Part shown: positions 1 through 6,335 of the stretch, piece after piece
Numbering within the stretch: the first letter of the stretch is position 1
Layout of the letters: the number at the start of each line of letters is the position of its first letter
Origin: CAVOBC01 sp963693635
GTDB lineage: Bacteria; Pseudomonadota; Gammaproteobacteria; Pseudomonadales; Azotimanducaceae
Assembly (NCBI GenBank): GCA_963693635.1
Contig: CAVOBC010000118.1
Span: 1-12,497 of the forward strand
Direction of reading: 5' to 3'
Length of the DNA stretch: 12,497 nt
The notes under the pieces: model-generated
Databases searched by the model: none
Told to the model about the DNA's origin: nothing
Seen by the model: only the letters and a program-made list of their open reading frames with translations
Translations under genes and position numbers: made by a program

Positions 1-898
1 GGGACTTCCCCCAGATCAATCAGGAGACATTCGACCTGCCCGAACTGCCTGTCGCGCGCTGGGCTGGCTTCGTTTTCATCAACCCTGATCGCAACTGCGA
101 TCCGTTCGATGAGTTCATTCGCGACCTCGCCCCACAATTTGAACGCTGGGATCTGGGCGGACTCTATAAGCAGGCTCACGTCGCCAAGGTCATGCCCTGC
201 AACTGGAAGATCTGTCAGGAGGCGTTTTGCGAGGCCTATCATGTCAACGCCACGCATCCGCAGATCATGCGCAGCCTCGGCGGCGTCAACAGCCAGGTCG
301 ACATCTGGGACAACTGCGCGCGGGTGATTACAGCCGGCTCCACCCACAGCCCCTTGCTCGACTACACTCCCAGCACTAACGACATGCTGCGCACACTCAG
401 GAACGTGGACCATGACGCAGGCGTGCCGCAAGTGCCCGACGGCATGAATTTTCGCGAGTACATGGCCAACCGATCACGTCAGAATCTCCGTACCCACGCG
501 GGCGACAAGGCAGACCTCTATTGCGATGCGGAGCTCGTTGACAGCCTGGATTACACCCTGTTTCCAAACTTCCACCCATGGGGCGCCTTTAACGGCATCG
601 TGTATCGCTTTCGACCGAACGGTACTGACCATCGTTCTGCGATCATGTAGTGCATCATGCTCGCGCCATTTGACGGCGAACGCCCACCCGCAGCCTCGGT
701 GCGGTGGTTGCAGCCGGACGAACGCTGGTCATCGGCGCTCGGATTTCTCGGCAAGGTGTTCATCAGGACGTGTTCAACATGCCGAAGGTGCAGGCGGGTC
801 TGGAGTCGACCTACCAGACGGGCATCGTCCTCTCCGGCTACCAGGAGTCCAAGGTGCGCTGGCTGCACACCAAACTCACTGAATGGATTGGCGAATAA
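1..898 (+). pseudogene. Rieske ring-hydroxylating oxygenase alpha subunit, catalytic part, broken and cut by the left edge
   Basis: This is the catalytic domain of a Rieske non-heme iron oxygenase. Such enzymes hydroxylate aromatic or alicyclic rings using electrons from a reductase. The frame starting at base 3 reads into NWKICQEAFCEAYHVNATHP. Its two histidines (240-242 and 255-257) fit the first two ligands of the 2-His-1-carboxylate iron site. The N-terminal [2Fe-2S] domain lies outside the window. The frame meets TAG at 648-650 but then continues sensibly (MLAPFDGERP...). Near 758-761 it shifts to frame 2, which gives VHQDVFNMPKVQAGL, typical of the family C-terminus, ending at TAA 896-898. 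One missing base near 760 would restore GKVFHQDVFNMP. A GAG-to-TAG change would explain the stop, since relatives tend to have an acidic residue there. The product ending at 650 would lack the carboxylate ligand and the closing helices. Family assignment is sure; decay versus sequence error is not settled. Confidence 0.85.
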
Positions 899-1131
899 TG
901 GCGAGCCTCTATCATCCCTTTGATACTGAAGCCCTCTACCGGCTGGACGAAGATGACAACGTACGTGTCACACGCGGCAACGCCGTCGGCACGTTCACGA
1001 CTGAAGGCGTGCACCTGTCCGGTGAGATTCGCCAGGCCGACCCACAACTCTGCATGTGGGTTGGCAACAACCCGGATCCATTGTCAGCGTACCAGCGCAT
1101 TGGGCGCAGCACGAAGATCGAGAATACCTAG
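898..1131 (+). CDS. Small conserved-looking protein of unknown function, coupled to the Rieske gene
   Basis: The start ATG overlaps the TAA of the Rieske gene by one base (TAATG at 896-900). This arrangement suggests translational coupling and is the reason for choosing this start over an in-frame ATG at 883. The 77-residue product is acidic and soluble, with no signal peptide or membrane segment. It begins MASLYHPFDTEALYRLDEDD, has a glycine-rich middle (VGTFTTEGVHLSGEIR) and one cysteine in DPQLCMWVG. I do not recognise a named family. Its position suggests it works with, or was co-inherited with, the oxygenase. It is intact although the upstream gene is broken, so any re-initiation on this start would depend on ribosomes still reaching the Rieske C-terminus. 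Confidence 0.7.
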   Translation: MASLYHPFDTEALYRLDEDDNVRVTRGNAVGTFTTEGVHLSGEIRQADPQLCMWVGNNPDPLSAYQRIGRSTKIENT

Positions 1132-1227
1132 CTAGTTCTTGCCAGACGGACGTTGTGATTCGACACACCCTGCCAGACTCGTTGGAGCACGCGATACCCG
1201 TCCCAGAACGGCGTTTTAGGACAGGAA

Positions 1228-2466
1228 CTAACGCGCCGTCTGCACCGGCCACCGACTTGCCGCGCGGCGGCCCTGGAATCCAGTCACCAGAACTGTCGGC
1301 ACCGTCAGTAACGCGACGAGTCCGGCACCCCAGAAGATGCCGGTCGGGTTCCCCTGATCCAACAGGTAGCCGAACATCGGCGGTGCCACGATGCCGCCAA
1401 TGTTGAAACCCGTGGAGACAAAACCGAACACCTTGCCCATCTGACCCGGCGGGGTCATGGCGCGAATGAGCATGTCTCGCGACGGTGAGACGATGCCATT
1501 TAAAAATCCAACCACAAACAGGGCCCCTGCGACCACGACGAGGGGCAATCCCAGCGCCGCAATGGCAAAGAGCGGTAACGCGATCCCGGCAAAGCACGCC
1601 GCGGCAAAGACATCGTGCCGGTCGATCGAATCGGCAATCCAGCCGCCCGCAAGCACCCCAATTGGGTTGGCAAGCAGGTAAGCCAGCAGCACGCTGCCAA
1701 GCGCCGTCAATGTCACGGGATACATGCCACCAAGCGCAGAGACGCTGAAGTCGCTGACGCCATGGCCGGTCGTGGATATCCCGACATAGAACAGCAACCC
1801 CATCATCACCGGGAACGACAGCAGCACAGCTAGTCCGACGGGCCTCCCGGTCGCCTCGCCAGACGCCGGGTCTGCGCGCTTGTCGGCATCACTCAGAGCG
1901 CTTGCCGATAATGCCAGCACCAGCGCCATGCCGAGGCCAGTAGCCGCGCAAATGCCGACGGCAAGCTGCCAGCCGATGACGCTGGTGAGTGGCAAGACGA
2001 ACGCAGGCGCCAGGAACCCGCCAAAGAAACCGCTGGCCGTGTGTACCGAAAACGCCCGGCCGATGTGCTTCTCACCGACTGAGCCGTTTAGAATCGAGTA
2101 GTCCGCCGGGTGATAAACCGCGTTGGCAAGGCCGGCGAGCGCCATCATGGCGAGCAGCATCGGATAACTGGGGGCGATCGCAATGACGATGAAGGCGACC
2201 GATTCTGCCACCAGAGCCGCGATCAGCAGCAAGCGGGCGCCCACCCGGTCAACCAGAAAGCCAATGGGCGTCTGGGTCAGCCCGGTCACCAGGCTGAAGA
2301 CCGTTATGGCAAACCCAAGCTCTGTAAAACCGACATCCAGTTCACCGGTCAGCACCGGAAAGAGCGGCGGCAACAACAAGATGTACAAATGGCTGTACAG
2401 ATGGGCCCCCGAGACGAGGCCTATCGCTTTGACATTGAGATCCGCCGGCGCGTCAGTCTTGGACAT
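1228..2466 (-). CDS. Major facilitator superfamily transporter, Fsr-like
   Basis: This 412-residue inner-membrane carrier has about 12 hydrophobic segments, the usual MFS length. After a short polar N-terminus comes a first helix containing GAHLYSHLY, similar in layout to the fosmidomycin-resistance (Fsr) type of MFS protein. The family motif A follows between helices 2 and 3 as GFLVDRVGAR (about residues 69-78). A polar stretch rich in D, A and E (SALSDADKRADPASGEATGR) is the central loop between the two six-helix halves. The start ATG at 2466 is chosen because GAGAACG lies just before it; ATG 2481 and GTG 2505 are in frame upstream and possible. The substrate is unknown; proximity to the Rieske, CoA-transferase and monooxygenase genes suggests uptake or export of a catabolic substrate. 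It shares its strand with the glyoxalase-fold gene, but the 395 bp gap implies its own promoter. Confidence 0.9.
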   Translation of the reverse strand: MSKTDAPADLNVKAIGLVSGAHLYSHLYILLLPPLFPVLTGELDVGFTELGFAITVFSLVTGLTQTPIGFLVDRVGARLLLIAALVAESVAFIVIAIAPSYPMLLAMMALAGLANAVYHPADYSILNGSVGEKHIGRAFSVHTASGFFGGFLAPAFVLPLTSVIGWQLAVGICAATGLGMALVLALSASALSDADKRADPASGEATGRPVGLAVLLSFPVMMGLLFYVGISTTGHGVSDFSVSALGGMYPVTLTALGSVLLAYLLANPIGVLAGGWIADSIDRHDVFAAACFAGIALPLFAIAALGLPLVVVAGALFVVGFLNGIVSPSRDMLIRAMTPPGQMGKVFGFVSTGFNIGGIVAPPMFGYLLDQGNPTGIFWGAGLVALLTVPTVLVTGFQGRRAASRWPVQTAR

Positions 2467-2516
2467 CGTTCTCGCGCGCATCGCCGTGCGGGATGTGCAG
2501 GCCACGCATATTATTG

Positions 2517-2532
2517 GGTTCCCTCGGGAACC
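2517..2532. promoter_or_regulatory. Perfect inverted repeat, candidate operator for the MFS gene
   Basis: GGTTCCC, a 2-base centre (TC) and GGGAACC form a perfect 7 bp dyad. It lies about 50-65 bases before the MFS start codon and next to the AT-rich box at 2508-2513. A 2-base loop is too tight for a good RNA hairpin, so a protein-binding site is more likely. The regulator is unknown. Confidence 0.4.
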
Positions 2533-2603
2533 GGGGATGAACAGCGCCCTCTATCAGGTTACTGAAGAAGTGCTCTCCTGCTCTTCATCGTTCAGAGCTA
2601 TCG

Positions 2604-2673
2604 TTTGGGGCTATCACTCAAGGGCTATTGGTCAAGAGCAATCGCTCAAGAGCGACCAGTCAAGGTTCACACG
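2604..2673. repeat. Degenerate 14 bp tandem repeat, about five units
   Basis: TCAAG recurs at exactly 14-base spacing at 2618, 2632, 2646 and 2660: TCAAGGGCTATTGG, TCAAGAGCAATCGC, TCAAGAGCGACCAG, TCAAGGTTCACACG. A weaker unit precedes them (TTTGGGGCTATCAC, 2604-2617). Another partial copy may sit at 2591 (GAGCTATC). Units share the first five bases and, for most, a GGGC/GAGC core. The array lies between two minus-strand genes and does not encode a sensible peptide. Confidence 0.6.
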
Positions 2674-2720
2674 TTGAGAATGCATGGCTGCCGCCTCGCG
2701 ACAGGTCAACCCCTCAACGA

Positions 2721-2761
2721 ACGTGAAATTCACGTCGCCGAAGCGAACGTGAATTTCAAGC
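2721..2761. promoter_or_regulatory. Pair of related 15 bp palindromes, candidate operators
   Basis: ACGTGAAATTCACGT (2721-2735) is a perfect odd-length palindrome around its central base. ACGTGAATTTCAAGC (2747-2761) is an imperfect second copy with the opposite central base. Both are preceded by CGA, so CGAACGTGAA is also a direct repeat. Centres are 26 bp apart. This is the usual look of a paired binding site for a dimeric repressor or activator. The site lies about 100 bp past the end of the glyoxalase-fold gene and about 255 bp before the MFS start. Confidence 0.5.
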
Positions 2762-2861
2762 ATCGGTCTGGCAGGTTTTCGGCAGCCTTTCATGGAACTA
2801 AAGCAATATGCTGCGGTGTTCCCTGCGCGACAGCGCGGCAATCCGGTACCGTGAGATGCTG

Positions 2862-3296
2862 CTATTTGTTACGCCGCGCAGGAACCAGTTCAGTCAGAAT
2901 GCCGCCAGCCGATTTGGGATGGAAGAACGCGGCAGTCACCCGATTGTCGGGGTCTTCTCCAAGGTCGATGCGCACGAGGCCTTGCGCTGACAGCCGCGCT
3001 GCTTCCTCCTCTACATCATCACATCCGTAGCCCCAATGATGCAGACCCGCGCCGAATCGCTGCAGGTATTTGTACGTGCCTTTCTCCTTCAAGACCGGGA
3101 TCAACACTTCTACCTGCGTCTGGCCCTCGCCAATTTGAAAGAAGTAGTTATGCGTGCCTTCAGGCGCAAAGTAAGCCCCATCCGGCAGCGGCGACTTGGA
3201 CGTGTCCAATTGAAAACCCATTTGTCCCTGCAGCACGTCCGCCGCTTCGTCAATCGAGCTCGCCACGACCCCAATGTGATCCAGTCCAACAATCAT
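2862..3296 (-). CDS. VOC (glyoxalase-fold) protein, methylmalonyl-CoA epimerase-like
   Basis: This 144-residue protein has the vicinal-oxygen-chelate fold of two paired beta-alpha-beta-beta-beta units, at the usual length for methylmalonyl-CoA epimerases. Residues fitting the four metal ligands are H7 in LDHIGV, E63 in TQVEVLIP, H87 in GLHHWGYGCDDV and E136 in GILTELV. The GLHH and LTELV motifs resemble the epimerase and lactoylglutathione-lyase-like branch. In characterised epimerases the second ligand is usually glutamine, so glutamate at 63 leaves the exact reaction open. The start ATG at 3296 has AGGA upstream at a loose spacing. A neighbouring CoA-transferase gene, divergent from it, makes an acyl-CoA substrate plausible. 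Function is inferred from fold and context only. Confidence 0.85.
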   Translation of the reverse strand: MIVGLDHIGVVASSIDEAADVLQGQMGFQLDTSKSPLPDGAYFAPEGTHNYFFQIGEGQTQVEVLIPVLKEKGTYKYLQRFGAGLHHWGYGCDDVEEEAARLSAQGLVRIDLGEDPDNRVTAAFFHPKSAGGILTELVPARRNK

Positions 3297-3404
3297 TTCA
3301 CGCGTCCTCGCTTAAGAGATTTGCGTCTATCCTATACCCCTTTTCGCCTCTCATACACGAGCGGGGGCGCGGTTCATGACGTCCGCTCGCTCGCCATCGC
3401 CAAC

Positions 3405-3426
3405 GTGCTTTTGTATTCTCAAGCAC
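3405..3426. promoter_or_regulatory. Interrupted dyad in the divergent control region
   Basis: GTGCTT and AAGCAC form a perfect 6 bp inverted repeat with a 10-base spacer, between the divergent VOC and CoA-transferase genes. The layout fits a regulator half-site pair. With only six matching bases it may be chance. Confidence 0.25.
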
Positions 3427-3448
3427 ACCAGCCTCTTACAAGACCCTT

Positions 3449-3477
3449 TAGGAGTCAGGTGTAGGAGTCAGGTGTAG
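3449..3477. repeat. Perfect 13 bp tandem duplication before the CoA-transferase gene
   Basis: TAGGAGTCAGGTG is present twice in direct tandem (3449-3461 and 3462-3474), followed by the first three bases of a third unit. It sits about 70-100 bases before the CoA-transferase start, where a promoter or leader would be expected. Either slipped replication or repeated half-sites would explain it. Confidence 0.7.
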
Positions 3478-3547
3478 AAGGCATGCGCGATCACCTGCTG
3501 CACGCGGGTTACGCGCACGTCTATTCCAACCAGCAAGGAGAGAAACG

Positions 3548-4753
3548 ATGACAGGGCCACTCACCGGCGTCAGAGCCGTTGCCTGCTCAATTGCGCAAGC
3601 GGGCACCGTGCCGTACTCACTGATGGCGGACCTCGGCGCAGAGGTGATCAAGATCGAAGTGCCGGGCACGGGCGACGGTTCTCGCCGAACGCCGGACAAG
3701 TCCGAGTGGCCAAGCTCGTACTTTGAGACCAACAACCGTGGCGTCAAAAGTGTCACCCTAAACCTGAAGAGCAACAAGGGCCGCGAGATCCTGCATCAAC
3801 TGGTGGCAACGGCAGACGTTTTTGGCCAGAATTTTCGTCCCGGCGCGGCCGAGAAGAACGGCTTCGGCTACGACACGCTGAAAGCGATCAAGTCCGACCT
3901 CGTCTATGTTTCCGTCTCAGGCTACGGCCCCGCCGGACCGCACGCGCATCTGCCGGCGACCGATGCGATGGCACAAGCGCTGGGCGGCATCACCGAGGCG
4001 TTCTCCACACCCGGACAATTAAAGAAGACCGGCATCGTCTCCGTGGCCGACGAAACCTGCGCGATGATCACCTTCGGTGCCATCATGAGCGGCCTTTACT
4101 GCGCCAAGATGACGGGCGTCGGGCAACGCATCGACACCTCCTTGCTCGGCGGGCAGATTCGCCTGATGGGCTGGACCCTGACGAATGTCATGTGGCGCGA
4201 CGAGCCACCGATCACCGGACGTGCACGCATCACTGGAACCCGCAAGCAGGCAGGCATCAGCGCGACCTTCAACGACGGCGATGGACAACCCTTCGTCTTT
4301 CAGCTTGCCGGCAAGCAGTGGCAGGTCGCCATGAGCGCACTCGGCTTCATGGATGCGCTCGAAGCTGAGGGGCTCGCTGATCTCGGGGTCGTGCATGTGT
4401 CCGAGGCAGAGCGCACCCGCCTCCTGGAAAAGCTCGATGCGCTGTTTGCGACGGGTTCGCGCGACACCTGGGTCGCCGTCCTGCGGGATGCCGACATTGT
4501 GTCAGCACCGGTCAACACCATGCTCGAAGCCTCCAAAGACCCGGATGTCATCGCGAACGGCTATGTTCAACAAATGCACTATCCGGACTTCGACAAAACG
4601 CTGCCAGTCCACGGTGCCCCATGGCAGTTCTCCGAGACACCGGCTGCGATCGGCCGTGCACCGGCGCTCGGTGAACACAACGCTGAAATACTGTCTTCGC
4701 TCGGCTATTCGGATGACGACATCGAGTCACTTGCTGACGAGGGGACCATTTAA
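3548..4753 (+). CDS. CaiB/BaiF family (class III) CoA-transferase
   Basis: This 401-residue protein matches the usual length of class III CoA-transferases, which move coenzyme A between acyl groups (formyl-CoA:oxalate, carnitine, bile acid and (R)-benzylsuccinate transferases). The N-terminus LTGVRAVACS...LADLGAEVIKIE-type block is clear (MADLGAEVIKIEVPGTGD, residues 26-43), followed by NRGVKSVTLNLKSNKGREIL and VSVSGYGPAGP. Asp168 in VSVADETCAM sits where the catalytic aspartate that forms the acyl-CoA anhydride is found. The C-terminal half has DADIVSAPVNTMLEASKDP and a PALGEHNAEILSSLGYS tail, both typical. The start is supported by AAGGAGA about six bases upstream. Its likely role is activating a carboxylic acid intermediate for the local degradation pathway. 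Substrate is unknown. Confidence 0.93.
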   Translation: MTGPLTGVRAVACSIAQAGTVPYSLMADLGAEVIKIEVPGTGDGSRRTPDKSEWPSSYFETNNRGVKSVTLNLKSNKGREILHQLVATADVFGQNFRPGAAEKNGFGYDTLKAIKSDLVYVSVSGYGPAGPHAHLPATDAMAQALGGITEAFSTPGQLKKTGIVSVADETCAMITFGAIMSGLYCAKMTGVGQRIDTSLLGGQIRLMGWTLTNVMWRDEPPITGRARITGTRKQAGISATFNDGDGQPFVFQLAGKQWQVAMSALGFMDALEAEGLADLGVVHVSEAERTRLLEKLDALFATGSRDTWVAVLRDADIVSAPVNTMLEASKDPDVIANGYVQQMHYPDFDKTLPVHGAPWQFSETPAAIGRAPALGEHNAEILSSLGYSDDDIESLADEGTI

Positions 4754-4787
4754 AATCGGCGAATGCAGAAAACTGGACGCTGACTGA

Positions 4788-6302
4788 CTATTCGTTCGCC
4801 GTTTCGCGCCTACCCCTCTCCACCGTGAAGTCGCTGAGCCCCACACGCTTTAAGTCACGCCGCATTCTGCCGAGACTATAGGGGTAAAAAGCGACCACCC
4901 TGCCCGTGTTATCCCGGTAAAAATTGGTGCACTGACCGGTCGCCCAACTCATCGTTTGTAGCGACGCCTGAATGCCACGGTTGTACTCACGTGTGGGCTC
5001 CTCCCGGACTTCCACCGATCTCACGTGTTTATCGATGATTTCCGCCGCGCAATCGGCGATGTAGCCACTCGCGATTTCTGAACTCGCGAAGAGCGAGGTA
5101 TAGGCAGCGACACCGTTCAACCCGCACACCGTGAAGTAGTTCGGGAACCCGGGGATGGCAACGCCCCGATACGCCTCCGGCTTGTGTTCAAGCACCGTGG
5201 ACAATCGCACGTCATCCCGGCCGAACACGTCGATCGACGGTTCACCCTCCGCGCGCGCGCCGATTTGATAGCCCGTGCAGAAGATGACGACATCCGCTTC
5301 TTCTGTGCTGTCATCGACCGCAACTACAGCAGTCTCCGTCAGTGCCTTGACCGCCCTGGTCACCAGCCGGACATGATCCGCCGCCAGTGCCGGGTAGTAG
5401 TCGTCCGATACCACGACGCGTTTACATCCCGGGTCGAAATCGGGCGTCAGGGCGTCCATGAGCGCGGGATCACTGATGGCAGACCGCATATGCTTAAGTC
5501 CCACCTGCCTGATCGCCTCGATGGCTGACGGCATTCGTCGTGTCGTACGGAACATCGTCGCGGTTCGCCGATAAAGACGCCGCCATTCGCCACGCCACGC
5601 TTCCGATTGCTGCAAGATATCCCGCTTTGCTGCTGGCGTTGTGCGGTTGTTCCGCGGCATCACCCAGTTGGGGGATCGCTGAAACACCACCACTTCAGGT
5701 GCGCGCCTCGCAACCTCGGGCACCACCTGAACGGCGCTCGCCGCTGTACCAACGACCGCGACACGTTTTCCTGCGAGATCAACATCATCCCGCCAGGCAC
5801 CCGAATGCCAGGTTGGGCCAGCAAACATATCGAGTCCCTTGATGTCGGGGATGTTGGGTTCTGTCAGGCGCCCCGTCGCGGCAATCAACAGCCGGTGCTG
5901 TGCGCTTGCACCGGTCGCATCCTCGAGGTTCCAGACGCCCCCGGTGCTGTCGTAGCGAGCAGTCACCATGTCGGCGTTGAAGCGAATGTGGCGCAAAATA
6001 TCGTGACGCTCCGCGCAGCCGCGAATATAGGCCTGAATCTCCGGCTGGCTGGCGTACTTCGTCGACCAATCGGGGTTCGGGGCTATCGTGTATGCATATA
6101 GATGGGAGGGAACATCGCAGTGCAGGCCAGGGTAGGTATTTCGAAGCCAGGTTCCACCAACATCGGGCTGCTTCTCGTAGATGACGAAATCATCAATGCC
6201 GCGAGCCTTCAACTGCATTCCCATACCGATGCCACTCAGGCCTGCACCGAGGATTCCGATGGCCGCAGTCTGCTTCTGCCGCACGCCGATCCGGTCAGTC
6301 AT
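4788..6302 (-). CDS. Flavin-containing monooxygenase, type I Baeyer-Villiger-like
   Basis: This 504-residue FAD/NADPH enzyme should insert oxygen next to a ketone (ester or lactone formation) or oxygenate a heteroatom. It has an FAD-binding GAGLSG (G19, G21, G24), the GGTWLRNTYPGLHCDVPSH block (about 49-67), and FAGPTWHSGAWR (160-171), which fits the Baeyer-Villiger fingerprint FxGxxxHxxxW but has R where P or D is usual. A second dinucleotide motif GTAASAVQ (185-192) should bind NADPH. CKRVVVSDDYYPAL and FCTGYQ further support the family. ATG 6302 is chosen; an in-frame TTG at 6320 is possible. It follows the molybdopterin oxidoreductase by 33 bp on the same strand, so the two probably form an operon. 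It converges with the CoA-transferase gene across only 34 bp. Confidence 0.92.
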   Translation of the reverse strand: MTDRIGVRQKQTAAIGILGAGLSGIGMGMQLKARGIDDFVIYEKQPDVGGTWLRNTYPGLHCDVPSHLYAYTIAPNPDWSTKYASQPEIQAYIRGCAERHDILRHIRFNADMVTARYDSTGGVWNLEDATGASAQHRLLIAATGRLTEPNIPDIKGLDMFAGPTWHSGAWRDDVDLAGKRVAVVGTAASAVQVVPEVARRAPEVVVFQRSPNWVMPRNNRTTPAAKRDILQQSEAWRGEWRRLYRRTATMFRTTRRMPSAIEAIRQVGLKHMRSAISDPALMDALTPDFDPGCKRVVVSDDYYPALAADHVRLVTRAVKALTETAVVAVDDSTEEADVVIFCTGYQIGARAEGEPSIDVFGRDDVRLSTVLEHKPEAYRGVAIPGFPNYFTVCGLNGVAAYTSLFASSEIASGYIADCAAEIIDKHVRSVEVREEPTREYNRGIQASLQTMSWATGQCTNFYRDNTGRVVAFYPYSLGRMRRDLKRVGLSDFTVERGRRETANE

Positions 6303-6335
6303 ATTCCGCCCGCGTGACAAGCCCGTTCTCGAAAC

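Larger units (their letters stand above)
2467..2861. promoter_or_regulatory. 395 bp non-coding region upstream of the MFS gene, rich in repeats and dyads
   Basis: No convincing reading frame is found on either strand. The region separates two minus-strand genes. From the MFS end it holds a 16 bp inverted repeat (2517-2532), a weak TAATAT box on the minus strand (2513-2508), a degenerate 14 bp tandem array (about 2604-2673) and two related ACGTGAA palindromes (2721-2761). Each is listed separately. The density of symmetric elements suggests control of the MFS gene, possibly by more than one regulator. No good -35 box accompanies the TAATAT box. Confidence 0.5.

Noticed and set aside
995..1597. 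A 200-residue minus-strand reading frame overlapping the MFS gene end and the small coupled gene
   Set aside because: It lies in another frame over the well-supported MFS gene, and its arginine-, glycine- and cysteine-rich product resembles no family.
3036..3464. A 142-residue plus-strand reading frame over the VOC gene
   Set aside because: It is antisense to a clear VOC protein, arginine-rich and without motif support.
4757..4801. CGGCGAA and TTCGCCG as a shared terminator between the convergent CoA-transferase and monooxygenase genes
   Set aside because: The 7 bp stem encloses about 31 bases, part of it lies inside the monooxygenase coding end, and there is no T-run of useful length.
6303..6320. 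TTG start for the flavin monooxygenase at 6320
   Set aside because: An ATG six codons later leaves the FAD motif intact at normal distance; the TTG adds only a short unconserved-looking stretch.
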